Source: Cryptomeria japonica (Eukaryota > Streptophyta > Pinopsida > Cupressales > Cupressaceae). Taken from it: a DNA stretch of 64,000 nucleotides. Below are positions 11,106 through 21,139 of this stretch, piece after piece; the first letter of the stretch is position 1; every line of letters starts with the position of its first letter. The position numbers and the translations under genes were made by a program. The notes under the pieces were generated by a model. The model saw nothing but the letters and a program-made list of their open reading frames with translations, was not told the DNA's origin and ran no database searches. The stretch covers positions 336,078,302 through 336,142,301 of the forward strand of contig NC_081413.1 of the NCBI RefSeq assembly GCF_030272615.1, written 5' to 3'.

Positions 11106-12626
11106 TGTAATGTCCCCTTTTTTGGGGTTCTCTTGTACTACAACTGGTACTAACTTTCAAAGTTTGTGTTAGCCAGTGTAGAGGAATATTTTGATAATGC
11201 CAATGAGCTTAGAGGATTTATTGTAGTTGTTTGACACTTTCAGGAGGGATTTTGGACAATTTGTTTGTACTTAATACATGTAGTAAGTGTCAGTCTAGTC
11301 ATCGATTTGATTAGTTGGCAAAGTTACTATTTCTATATAGCCAGTGATAGCTAAAATTGATGATATCTTGGTGACACAAGCTATTTTGAGATATTATCTT
11401 GAATAATGTTAAAATGTTAAAGTTAATTAAATATTTAACTAACGTTGTTTAGTATAAATAAAATGACTTCAAAATTAAGGTGAATTTAAAATTAAATTAA
11501 AAAGTGCAAAACCCTAATTAGGGCACTGGGCTTGGAGGAGTTTATAAAAAGGGATTTTGAAACTCATTTGGAATATGCTGAAGATTATTATTTATGACAT
11601 TTGTCATTGAGAAAACCCTGCATAGTTCTCGAGATTTGGATTTGGTCCATCTCAGCCTTCCCAAGGGTGAAATCCCTCTTGAAGAAGACTAGCTCCGGTG
11701 GTGAAAGATCTACCCTAGCTGGTATTTGTTGGAGATATCAAACAAGTATTTCACAGTGCTTTTCATATTTTATATTTCTTTGTGTGGTTACTTTCCATGA
11801 CAAGATTGCAGGAGATTTTTGGTGTGGAGTTTGGAGGATTAGGCAACATTGTTTTGTCATTGGCTTGGCATGAGATTCTATGTTGAGCATGGATTTATTT
11901 CCACCTTCCTTGGCATGAAGCTAGTTTGCTTTAGTGTGGAGTTTTGATTATCTTATAAAGGCGTGGGAGTTAAGTTTATCACTTGGACGTGGAAGTTGGA
12001 CATTCTTGGCGCAGCATCCTCTTGCATAGCAGTGAGTCACAAGCATCCTTGGTGCATGTTCATGAACTTAGACGTGGTCTCCTATTGGCTAGAATTTCTT
12101 ATTTGGCAGTTGCTCTATGTTCTTGGCTTTGGTGAATGCACTTGAAATCTGACCTTGTCACTAATCTACAATGTATTTGAAGACACATAAATATTTGGAG
12201 AATGTTGTTTGCAGAAAATCCTACTTCAGAATTTGGGTGCCTGAAGATTGCATTACACTTGGACGTGGGAGACCTATTACAGTGATTGGACACTAAACTT
12301 ATTATTGCTATTGTATACTTCTGATTACTGTATGTAATTATTGTTTATAACTTCAGAATTGTAAGGGGCAACAATATTTCCTGGTTCAGCAAAATAAAGG
12401 TCACAAGTTTAATTATTTTGAAATATGCTCTATGATATGATTTATGGCATCCTTTCTTGATGAAGTTTGCTATTTCTGATTATGCATTTTCCTATGAGAA
12501 AAATAATATTCCAAACACACTGCAAACTGAAAACAATACACTACATCTGCAAGCAAATTGTTTGACGAAATTATTCAGTTTGGGGAAGTGAAAAAATTTA
12601 GTGCAATAATAGGGTGGGACACTACA
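11106..12626 (+). repeat. Degenerate LTR of the TGTAATGTCCCC family, possibly a 5' LTR
   Basis: Starts TGTAATGTCCCC and ends CACTACA. A promoter-like stretch lies within: CCCTAATTAGGG at 11512-11523 and a TATA-like tttataaaaagg about 20 bases further on. The part at about 11.6-11.75 kb (aaaaccctgca...gatctaccctagctgg) recurs at about 27.2-27.35 kb and, in reverse, at about 50.25-50.35 kb. One base after the end comes TGGTATTAAAAC, similar to a tRNA-Met primer site, so this may be a 5' LTR. No matching target duplication is visible. Confidence 0.5.
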
Positions 12627-12779
12627 GTGGTATTAAAACACAATTTTTCCTGCCAGCCAGTTGGGTGGCTTCAAGATTTGGTTTTCAGATTGAAGCATGG
12701 CATCAAAGGACAGACAGTGGTTGGCCAAATTACTTTATAAAACAAGTAGAAAACTCAGTTTAGAATCTCAAACAAGGAA

Positions 12780-13390
12780 AGTTGTTCCAACACTCTGATC
12801 CAATTAGAAGGATGTTTGATATTGTAGAGAACTTGCCTTCTGATTTGTGGTAGATAGCTCGTGTTCCTACAATGACTTTTGAGTCAACATGGGTGATTGA
12901 GACATTCAAATGGTGAGATATGGCTGTTGGTTACTACTTGTTTGATGTAGATCATGAGAATTTTAGCACCTCAGGGACCTTATGAATATATCACAATGAA
13001 GGAGAGGTAATCCAACTAATTGTGGATGGTTTCCAGGATCTTGGGGTCATCAAAAGTCATCACATTTCTAGAAGGGCTGCCATACTTTTTGGGATTACAT
13101 GATTTAATCTATAGCATGTTTGACCATTTCTCGGTCACAATTAGATGAAGATGTTATTGCAGACATGAAAACTATTATGGTTCTGTCTATAAATGAGAGT
13201 GATATCATTTCTCAGCCCGTTGTGTCTATGTTGTTGACTATTTTGAGGCAAGAACGGGATGTTTCTAAAGCTGCTTATGAGTTGGTCAACAACGTGTTCA
13301 AACAATGTGAGGAAAAGCTGAAACCTTTCATGGATATTGAGGAGACTAATGCAATGAAAATTGATGGAGAGATTGCCTTGGTAAAAAAAA
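12780..13390 (+). pseudogene. PDS5-like sister-chromatid cohesion factor, pseudogene fragment
   Basis: Frame-broken reading that resembles plant PDS5 proteins, HEAT-repeat regulators of cohesin. In order: a segment ending LLVTTC; IMRILAPQGPYEY; VIQLIVDGFQDLG; then RRAAILF; then from 13120 an open run with MKTIMVLSINESD and QCEEKLKPFM. These match the order of the PDS5 N-terminal region (ICEIMRI-AP-PY, IF-LIV--F-GL, RR--IL, M-TIM--L-EES, CA-KLKP). It covers some 200 codons without an obvious intron, which would fit a processed or captured copy. It ends where the reverse-strand Copia begins. Function is lost. The similarity is from memory of the family; a search would settle it. Confidence 0.6.
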
Positions 13391-13499
13391 CTTAATGAAT
13401 TATTTACAAAGATCGGAAAGATCTTATAGAGTTAGAAAGAAGAAGTTTCTAAACAACAAACAATCGTAAATAGAAAGAATCTAATTACTGATGCTGACC

Positions 13500-13749
13500 T
13501 ACTAGAGGGAATCTGAGGCAATTGGTCATCTGTGACAAAGAGCTTGAGAAGCATGACGGCTTCTCGATTCCGATCATCAAACTTGTCCTGATCTGATCAA
13601 ACTGTGGTAGGACGAGACTCTTTTCCCAAAACAAGATCATCAAGGCGGCGATATTCAAAGATTGTCAGCATGCGCTACTTCCAGGTGTTATAATTCTTGT
13701 CTTTGAATCTTTGACTGCCTCCCAACATTAAGTTGGTCAACGACGCCAT
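13500..13749 (-). pseudogene. Truncated Copia gag of Copia-2
   Basis: Reads MASLTNLMLGGSQRFKDKNY from 13749 downward, then a frame equivalent to the FEYRRLDDL and KLSVTDDQLPQIPS parts of Copia-1 gag. It retains the Trp codon that is a stop in Copia-1. It ends at the internal deletion. Confidence 0.8.
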
Positions 13750-14655
13750 CTTGTGCGCTTCCCAATGCACGAAAAACAAATAAGAGGTGATAGCACAAAA
13801 TCCAAAGCATGAACCCCAATGCAAAAAAACGGAGGTAGATGCAGGTACGGACTTCAAAAAAGATGAAGTACAACATGCACGGAACTCAAGATAAAAATTT
13901 CCAGCATAACCAGAAAATTCTCATGAAGACTTAGATAAATTCGCAAAAAACCCAAAAAGAATCTGCAGTTAAAAAAAATTCTGGCAAAAATCTGAGGATT
14001 TTCTGCAAAACCCTAGCCGAAATACACAAAAAGAATCCGTCGTGGGTTGAAATAAGCAAAAAACGACAAACCGGGTGCAAAAGAAAAAACAAAGAAGCCG
14101 GAAGAAGACCAAAATCCACAGGTAGAATGCAAAATCACGTCATGGAAAGAAGAAAAGAGGGAATTTGTCACCAAAAAAACCTGCCAAAAATGCTCACGAA
14201 TTCACAAAACATTGCGGGTTGCAAAACAAAAAGGACGCAAAATCACATCACATCATCGAAGACCCGTGCAGTTGCAGAGATCGCACAAGAAATAAATGCA
14301 AATCACAAAAAAAAACATGAATAGAGAAGATGCAGTCGTCGCAGAAAATGAAAAACCCGTCAAAAAATGCAAATCGCATCGCAAGAGACGAAAATGTCGT
14401 CAAAGAAGAAACACAACACGTTTTTTTTTAATTGCGTAGACCCTTCGCATAGAAAATCCCGTCGAAAATCACAGGTTTTGAAGAGCCGAATCACTGAACA
14501 CGAGAAACTCACAAAGCAGAAAAGCAATATCGTGTGAACCCTTGAAAAAATCCTGCAACCGCGCACGAAAAACTAAGAGCCGAACTCAGAAGGTTGCAAA
14601 ATCAGAAAAAAAACGTTTTCTCAAAACTTGATTTGACCTTTTCAATCAGATACTA

Positions 14656-14836
14656 TATTAGGAAGAAGTAATTAGTAAAAAATTTAATGAATTATTTACA
14701 AAGATCGAAAAGATCTTATAGAGTTACAAAAATGATGTTTCTAAATAAGAAACAATCGTAAATAGAAAGAATCTAATTATTTTCAATATAATACATATTT
14801 GACCATTAATTAATAATAAACAATATTATTCTAATA
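14656..14836 (-). repeat. 5' LTR of Copia-2
   Basis: 181 bp. On the plus strand it runs from TATTAGGAAG to TATTCTAATA, so its ends are again TATTA...TAATA. It is followed on its own strand by TAGTATCTGATT, a mutated primer binding site. Confidence 0.85.
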
Positions 14837-15771
14837 TGAGGAACATGTTACAGAGCTTCAAGATGATTCTTTGATTATGCATGCAGCTACTAAGGATGAG
14901 GATGTGTGCAACAAAAAAGTGACAAGGCAGCAGCCTTGAATACACCTACTTGATGTTAGTGAGCTAAGCTAACATCCAAGCAAATCTTATCAACCTCATT
15001 CCCCTTCTCTTGGTATGCATCCAAGGTCTCTAGAAAACTTAATAGAATGATACCTATCAGAAAGCAATTGCAAATATTCTGATTTTATTGATTTCAATGC
15101 TTCTTTGATAGTTTACATATTAGAAAGAGTGGTTCCATCCCAAAACTCTTTTTTGTCTCTCTTCAATTTGAGCCTTCCAGTAGAGTACTTCAATGAAACT
15201 GTGTGCTATCAAATCTTGATAAAGCCTTCACAACCTTCTCTTCAAAAACCAATAATTGATTATTCAAACTTTGTAGTTCTTTAGATCCTTGTTTCCAATC
15301 AGCACCAAACAACCAATTTTCTGATTTGTTTTCACTAACATGATTTCCAACATGAGCTTCCTCTCTAATCTTTCCCTTGCATATTTTTTGAGATGAAGTT
15401 AGGACAGCTCTATGCTCAAGTAAAGAATCTTCATTAGCAATACTCATAATTGAATTTTGATATCAATGAACAGTTGACCCTAGTTTGGAATTGAAGGCTC
15501 AATTAATTTATCATGGATAGCTGATTTCTTCAACATATACTGATTTGCATTATGCACTGACCACAAACTAAAATCAGCTCTTCCATCAAGAACACTTCTC
15601 TCAACAATTTTGTCTAAAATCAATTGGGTTCACGTGTTTCTTGGGTATTTCCCAATCATATTCTTATCTTTTATCACAAAAATATTGATATACTCATCAC
15701 TAATTGTTGATTAGAAAAATTTCAACATCATAACAGCATTCTTTTTAGCTAAAAACTCACAAAGGGCATTA
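14837..15771. other. No gene recognised; possible tail of the PDS5-like pseudogene
   Basis: Directly after Copia-2 there is a short open plus-strand frame (EEHVTELQDDSLIMHAATKD) that could be the continuation of the PDS5-like copy split by Copia-2, but the acidic linker of PDS5 is not conserved enough to tell. On the minus strand 15190-15447 is open for 85 codons and matches nothing I know. Confidence 0.3.
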
Positions 15772-17100
15772 TGTGCATCTCCCCTTCCTAAATACTTTAG
15801 TTTGTGTCCTATTGGCCTATGTAGTAAGTTCCCGTAGGCTAAAAAGTTGGATTAGGGGACTCATGATTATAGTTGTTCCAGTAGAGACAGAGTTTCTTTG
15901 AGCTTAGATGGTTGAGATGTTTGCAATGCCCTTTTTTGGAGTGGTTTTGGATGGTTTTCCACACTATTTTTAGCAAGTCAGTTTTAGGCACTGACTAAGC
16001 GAGTTGATACTTGATGGTATTAAAAAAAAATTGTATATTTGGTGGATGCAATTAATGATGATATCTAGATATTTGATATAGTCCAATATTTTAAAATTAA
16101 ACAATGATAAGTTATTAACTTATAGAGTTAAATTAAAGAATTAACTTTATAATTATTTTAATGTCTTACAAAAGGACTATATGAGCGCCAGTACTAATGT
16201 AAAGTGCAAATTATTTAAAAATGGAGGCCTTATTGGAACAGGCGCCACTTTGGAGACATAAGGGGAAACAAAACTAAATTAAAAAGTAAACCTAAAGGGG
16301 GCGTAGCTTTTTAGGAGCCTATTAAAGCAAGTTTTTGTAGCTCTTTTCATATGCTTGGTTTGATATTTGAGAATCCTTCTTTGCTGGTTGAACTTGTTCA
16401 TCCTGTGGCTTTGTGTGAACAAATCCCTTGCAAAGAACATCTTCCACATTGGTGAGAGACCCAATTTGGAGGATTTGATGATTTCATTTCAAAGACCACA
16501 TTGTGCTTCAGCAATTGATATTGGTTCAGATTTCTCTTTCAGTTTGCAAATTTTATTTGATAAGATTATTCAAAAAGACTAGGAGAGAGGGGACGTGGAG
16601 AATACATTGCAGATTTTGAGTGTTTGTTCTTGCTTTTGCAAGCCGTACTACACTTGGTTGGTCATACAATTTGATTGGGAGGTTGTGAGCTTCTTGGATG
16701 AGGGCAATTGGGTTTGGTGATTCATGTTTGCACATTTGAGGTGTCTAAACCCAGCTGCATCAATTTTGCAGCAGGTTGTACCATTTTGGAGGCGCTCCTT
16801 GTTGGCACCTAGGGTTTCTAGACTCTAATTTGCTGGTTATTGTTGTTGTTGCTCAATATTTTGTATTATAAGCAAATGGATATGTCAAAGAAATGTTTGC
16901 AATGAAATTTAATCATCTGGGTATCTCTAGTTTAATTTATGTACTGAACTCTCAAAATTTAGTTGGTTGTGGGCATTGTATTTGAAAGCAATCTCCTTGT
17001 TTATTTGCTGTTATAAATCTATTGCACTTCTATCTTCTTCTATCTTCTTCTATCAAACACAATCAACAGAAAACAAAACAAATAAACAAGGAAGCATATT
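15772..17100 (+). repeat. LTR-like repeat, probable 5' LTR of the broken Gypsy element
   Basis: Begins TGTGCATCTCCCCTTCC. The first 450 bp match the sequence starting TGTAATGTCTCC at 22184 and continuing after the Copia-3 insertion at 26282. Shared marks include the GTTGAGATGTTTGCAATGC word and the GGACTATATG word before a short A/T stretch. The 3' part (aggccttattggaacaggc; ttgttgttgttgctcaat) is shared with 33560-33718. The right end is not defined. Confidence 0.5.
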
Positions 17101-17339
17101 ATAGTAGCATCATAGCAGTGTATCCTGCCATCCTGAAGGGTTCAACATGAAAGAGCAATGATATGTCATGATTCGACCAGCAACCTTTCACACATCACTA
17201 TATTACTCGCAGGAACAGATGTAATACAAATTTGGTTGCAAAAGAACAAAGGGAAATAGAAGGACAAAGAATAGGTAACCTAGGTGACAAAGATACTAGA
17301 GATCCAAGGGAGGAACATTTTTTGAATTTGATGGATGCT
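17101..17339. other. Junction region, nothing recognised
   Basis: Includes an open frame from 17232 of unknown origin that runs into the hAT remnant. No motif was identified. Confidence 0.3.
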
Positions 17340-17799
17340 CTTATTAGAGGGCAACAAGCTGCAGATGGCTCTTGCAAGATGGGTCTGGGATACTTTGGGA
17401 GATCATTGATAGGAGATGGCACCCTTAACTTCACAAGCCCCTCCATGCAGCCACTTATTTCCTAAATTCGGCATTCTAATTCCGTCCTGATTTCAAGGCA
17501 GATGATGAGGTTCTTAATGGGCTCTACTCAATGATAGAGCAGATGTTGCATGGTGATACCAGCCATATAGTCCACGAGATAGAGGCCTTTACTAATGCAC
17601 AAGGAGAGCTCTTTTCTCATCAAATGTGCAAAGATAGAAGGACGACATTGCAACCAGGTGAAAATATATTTAAGGGCATAATTTTCCTCTTTTTATATAA
17701 TTATTAAATGCTAAAACTTGAAACTTAAATTGGAAATAAATTTTATTTTTTTCTTTTTCTCATCTCAGATAGATGGTGGCAATTGTTTGGTGCTAAAAC

Positions 17800-17934
17800 T
17801 ATTGAGACATGGACCAGCTAGGACTCGAACCTAGAACCTTCCATACGCTGTTGGAGTGCTCTACCACTGAGCTACTGGCCCCTCTTGGACCAGTCCATCG
17901 TCGGTCCGGGTGTGGCTTATTTCCAACACCAACA
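17800..17934 (-). repeat. 3' LTR of the TRIM
   Basis: 135 bp, preceded on its own strand by the polypurine tract. It matches the 5' LTR with few substitutions. The terminal CA has become TA. Confidence 0.9.
17810..17881 (-). ncRNA. tRNA-like unit in the TRIM 3' LTR
   Basis: Second copy of the same 72-nt unit, with A and B boxes identical to the first. A few substitutions lie in the acceptor and T arms (for example CTGGTCC for CTAGTCC). Confidence 0.7.
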
Positions 17935-17947
17935 CCCCCCCCCTTAA
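17935..17947 (-). promoter_or_regulatory. Polypurine tract of the TRIM
   Basis: TTAAGGGGGGGGG on the minus strand, directly before the 3' LTR. Confidence 0.9.
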
Positions 17948-17988
17948 GCTACACCTCTCGTGTGCTTGGGGCTCCTAGCCTGGACCTG

Positions 17989-18000
17989 GCTCTGATACCA
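17989..18000 (-). promoter_or_regulatory. Primer binding site of the TRIM
   Basis: TGGTATCAGAGC on the minus strand, directly after the 5' LTR: the canonical initiator tRNA-Met site. Confidence 0.92.
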
Positions 18001-18135
18001 TGTTGAGACATGGACTAGCTAGGACTCGAACCTAGGACCTTCCATACGCTGTTGGAGTGCTCTACCACTGAGCTACTGGCCCCTCTTGGACTAGTCCATC
18101 GTCGGTCTGGGTGTGGCTTATTTCCAACACCAACA
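18001..18135 (-). repeat. 5' LTR of the TRIM
   Basis: 135 bp, TG...CA ends on the minus strand, immediately upstream of the primer binding site. Contains the tRNA-like unit 18011-18082. Confidence 0.9.
18011..18082 (-). ncRNA. tRNA-like unit in the TRIM 5' LTR
   Basis: 72 nt on the element's sense strand. The A box TAGCTCAGTGG and B box GGTTCGAGTCC are both perfect internal Pol III promoters. Acceptor arms GGGCCAG and CTAGTCC can pair at six of seven positions counting G-T, with a trailing A as discriminator, and the T stem CCTAG/CTAGG region is complementary. The anticodon arm is poor: the loop is one base long or shifted and lacks the expected U33, although AGC (Ala) could be read. I therefore call it tRNA-derived and probably transcribable, not a working tRNA. 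Confidence 0.72.
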
Positions 18136-18600
18136 AAACCTTCTAAGGATTGTCATTCGCATATTGAACCAACCATGCAGTGCTTTGGGTTGTGAGCACA
18201 ATTGGAGTATATTTGAGCACATACACTCCAAGAGGCACAATAGACTATCCGTGGAGAGGTTGAATGATCTAGTCTATGTCCATTACAACCTTCGTCTTAA
18301 ACACAAACATCTTTTCGACCATGAATCCACCCCAATCACGTTAGAGGAGGTTGAACCAAAATCTAAGTGGATCACTAAGGCTATGAATCCTATCTTTGGT
18401 GACGAGGACCTTGATTGGGTTGACCAGGCAGATAGAGAGACTGAGGTTGTAGCCATGGCAGAGGAGGAGGATAGAGTACGAAAAAAACAAGCACAACTAA
18501 TGTTGGTGAGGGTGGCATGGAGTCACAAGCAAAGATTATGGTTGTTATATCATCTAGGACCTACCTTAGAGACCTTCGTAGGAGGAACATAGGCTCCTTT

Positions 18601-18968
18601 GAGCCATAGACTTGTAGTAATTGTTTTGATATTTGTTTGAAACATTTGATGTCATGGATTTCATATTCCAAGAGTTTTGCATACATTCGACAATATTTAT
18701 ATATCTAAGCATGTTATTTCCTTTAGCTACAATTTGTGTTTATAGTTTATACTTATGTGATCAACGTATACTTGTGTATGTGATCAAATTAACTTCTATT
18801 TGATGATGTTATTGTGTCTTTAAGGTTTATTTAATAAAGGGTGCATGAAACAAGTTTTAAATCCTTAAAAATCTCTAAATTTCTTGGGTTTTTCACTTTG
18901 CCGAGTCCTAAGTCCCGAGTCAAGTCACCCTCCTCGAGTCCATGCCAAGTCCAAGTCTCATAACTCTG
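18601..18968 (+). other. 3' flank and probable right terminus of the hAT remnant
   Basis: AT-rich tail, then a block (18890-18968) dense in CCGAGTC, CGAGTCA and CAAGTCC words, ending CATAACTCTG. Such subterminal repeats next to a terminus are usual in hAT elements, and the 35.3-46.5 kb element has an analogous block. No left partner was found. Confidence 0.45.
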
Positions 18969-19385
18969 ATAAGAAGACAATATAAATAAGGTATCCCATT
19001 CCAAGGATTGATGAGTTGATCGATGAGTTGCATGGACCTTGCTACTCTTCGAAGATAGATATGAGGTCAAACTATGATCAAATATGGATGAGGAAAGAGG
19101 ACAGAGAGAAGACAGCATTCAAATGCCACTTTGAAGTTTTGAACACTTCGAGTTTTTGGCGATGCCTTAAGGTTTGACAAATGCACCAACTACTTTCTAG
19201 AGTTGCATGAATCAGGTTTTTAGAAAATAGTTGAGGAAATTTGTGTTAACATTTTTTAATGATATCCTAATTTTTAGTAAGACATGGGAAGAGCATATGA
19301 GGCATCTTGAGGAGGTCTTGAGCATATTAGAGAGTGCATCTCTATATGCTAAGAAGTCCAATGTGATTTCGGTATGATAGAGCTT
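18969..19385 (+). pseudogene. Gypsy reverse transcriptase fragment
   Basis: Reads YPIPRIDELIDELHG with one stop, then SKIDMRSNYDQIWMRKEDRE and KTAFKCHF, the standard Ty3/Gypsy RT block; the FDDIL motif region follows in another frame (near FFNDILIFSKTWEEHMRHLE) and then a LEEVLSILESAS-like stretch. Stops and frameshifts make it dead. The hAT remnant abuts its start. The integrase and chromodomain at 21.1-22.2 kb are probably from the same element. Confidence 0.82.
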
Positions 19386-19689
19386 CTCTACCTGTTAACC
19401 TATTTTACTCCTTAGTCGAAATAGTCTTTCAAGTGGGGCGAGTTTTTTAGATTGAAGAAATTAGACCTAGCGATTTTGTGAGTTTTTAAATGCTTAGTCT
19501 TTTCAAAAGGCATTTTTAACCTTGGCTCGGGCCGTGGGTTTGCTCCCCATTGGTCTCAGGCTCGACTTTGAGGGTTGGGTTCGCCCAATGCACGTGGCTT
19601 GCGCGCAGCTACATACATCCCTAGAGGACTAGTCTTGCCTCAACTTGCCCCATCCTAGCCCCAACTTGGCAATAAGCACAAGGTAAGGC

Positions 19690-19897
19690 AGGCTAAGCTT
19701 ATAACCTCTAATCTCATCAACTTTGCCATACAATTGAACAAGGCTTTTCCAAGCATCTTTAACTGTCTTAAACTTATTGATGTGAAAGATAAGATTAGCT
19801 GATACATAATTCCTTAATGTTCCAAGAGCCATAGTACTTTTAACCAATAGGTCGTTGGGTTGCAGGGATACGTCTAGAGTACAATGTCCATGCAAGG
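19690..19897 (-). pseudogene. Copia gag (UBN2-type) fragment
   Basis: On the minus strand an open frame reads MALGTLRNYVSANLIFHINK then TVKDAWKSLVQLYGKVDEIR, matching the UBN2 Gag pattern in which a W..L...YG motif follows a helix. No other part of a Copia element is next to it, so it is a stray piece inside the Gypsy remains. Confidence 0.55.
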
Positions 19898-19983
19898 ATA
19901 TGCACGCAGAAATTTATGGGCAGTTTGTTTCATACAAAACCCTTGCAATTGAGTTTTTCAATGTTGTTTGTTATATATAAAAA

Positions 19984-20437
19984 ACCTTACCTAATGATGG
20001 TGATGCTTTGCCTGTGGAGTGTATTCTATGATCAGCAAATACGATGGTTTACTATTACCAAAACCCCGCACATATCCCCATTACATTAAAACAACGGATG
20101 AAGTGTAAAGCTGTTAGAGTGTCTTTGTGACAAGTCTATTAGGGAGGAGCCCAAAAAGATAGTTTTCAAGATAGGGATTATTGATGTATTACATCTAATG
20201 TTTTACTGTAACCTTACCTAATGATGGTGATGCTTTGCCTGTGGAGTGTATTCTATGATCAGCAAATACGATGGTTTACTATTACCAAAACCCCTCACAT
20301 ATCCCCATTACATTAAAACAACGCATGAAGTGTAAAGCTGTTAGAGTGTCTTTGTGACAAGTCTATTAGGGAGGAGCCCAAAAAGATAGTTTTCAAGATA
20401 GGGATTATTGATGTATTACATCTAATGTTTTACTGTA
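19984..20437 (+). repeat. 227-bp tandem duplication
   Basis: Two adjacent copies (19984-20210, 20211-20437) starting ACCTTACCTAATGATGG that differ at about two positions (ccccgcac/cccctcac; acggatg/acgcatg). No coding content was recognised. Confidence 0.92.
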
Positions 20438-21139
20438 TCCTTTGGGTACATAGAACATTTCCAAGACTGCAGTGAAGAGTGACAACAGTTTTGGTAAGGA
20501 GAAGTACTAAATGAAGAAAAGGTGATATTCTAGATGAAGACAGTCGCTGAACAAGAGGACATGTCAAAGCAAGGAGTATAAGACATCAGTGAAGACAGTC
20601 AAAGAGAATGCCAAGTCACTGTCCTTCATGAAAAATGGGGTACTGAGAAAGCAAGGATATGAGTCGATAGTCATATCAAATTTTTAAGGCTTTTGGTCAG
20701 AAAAGTATATATTACATGGCAGGTGACAAACATGAAATATAAGTTTGAAGGAAGTCATGAACCTATAGTCCAAGACCGAAAGGTGAAAATGATAAATGAT
20801 CTCCAAAAACTTCCATTGGTGACAGCAGACAAGTGATGAAAAAACGGAGTGATTATGAAGTTATAAAAGGCAATCATGACAAAGGGTCATGAAGAGACCA
20901 CCGTAGCACTTGAAGCCTTTGTGAAGAGACTAGCATCCTGAAGGAAGAAGTGTGTGACAGTGCTAGAGCCTCAAGTGTCAATGCATAGAAGGTCCAGTAG
21001 TAGAGAAGAAAGATAAGGATTTTTCATGACCAGTTTTTAGGACATGGTAAAAGGGTAGTTAAAAAAGACAAAAGGGCAGATCTTTAAGAGGACAGTCACA
21101 TGGGATAGCCTTTGTCAAATAAAAATCAACACATCTATC
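20438..21139. other. No gene recognised (between Gypsy remnants)
   Basis: Purine-rich, many GTGAAGAG-like words, no protein family recognised. By position it lies where RNase H and the integrase N-terminus of the Gypsy element would be, but I cannot read them. Confidence 0.35.

Larger units (their letters stand above)
13380..14836 (-). mobile_element. Internally deleted Copia element, same family as Copia-1 (Copia-2)
   Basis: On the reverse strand: a complete 181-bp 5' LTR (14656-14836), a degenerate primer site, the 5' leader, the first 80 or so codons of gag, then a direct jump into about 110 bp of 3' LTR (13380-13490). Most of gag and all of pol are missing. The outer end of the 3' LTR is also lost, abutting the PDS5-like fragment, so no target duplication can be read on that side. 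It is related to Copia-1 in LTR, leader and gag. Confidence 0.85.
17800..18135 (-). mobile_element. 336-bp TRIM retrotransposon with tRNA-like LTRs
   Basis: Two 135-bp direct repeats (18001-18135 and 17800-17934) flank 66 bp. Read on the minus strand: LTR beginning TGTTGGTGTTGG and ending GTCTCAACA, then the primer site TGGTATCAGAGC, about 40 bp of filler, a polypurine tract AAGGGGGGGGG, and the second LTR (its last bases CAATA instead of CAACA). The flanking host repeats are aaac on both sides (17796-17799, 18136-18139). This is the full architecture of a terminal-repeat retrotransposon in miniature: it has every cis signal for reverse transcription and no protein. The LTRs differ at only a handful of sites. 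Each LTR holds a tRNA-like unit. It is inserted in a hAT pseudogene. Confidence 0.9.
17340..18600 (+). pseudogene. hAT transposase pseudogene, C-terminal half
   Basis: From about 17385 the frame reads WEIIDRRWHP, then PDFKADDEVLNGLYSMIEQM and AFTNAQGELFSHQMCKD, matching the region of the hAT gene at 45.2-45.45 kb (EIVDRRWNNQLH ... GKLFSSELA). After an interruption by a TRIM (17800-18135) it continues with the hAT dimerisation domain (CSALGCEHNWSIFEHIHSKR; RLSVERLNDLVYVHYNLRLK), matching CERNWSLFEAIHTKKRSK in the other copy. Two stops precede the TRIM. The N-terminal half (BED finger, DUF659) is missing. Downstream, sequence rich in CCGAGTC/GACTCGG ending ...CATAACTCTG at 18968 looks like the right terminus, next to Gypsy RT sequence. 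Confidence 0.8.

Noticed and set aside
11106-12626. Complete solo LTR with target duplication
   Set aside because: The flanks gatgt and gtggt do not match; it is kept only as a degenerate LTR, possibly a 5' LTR with a primer-like site after it.
17810-18082. Two functional tRNA genes (Ala-like, minus strand)
   Set aside because: The anticodon arm is defective and both copies sit inside the LTRs of a TRIM, so they are annotated as tRNA-like parts of that element.
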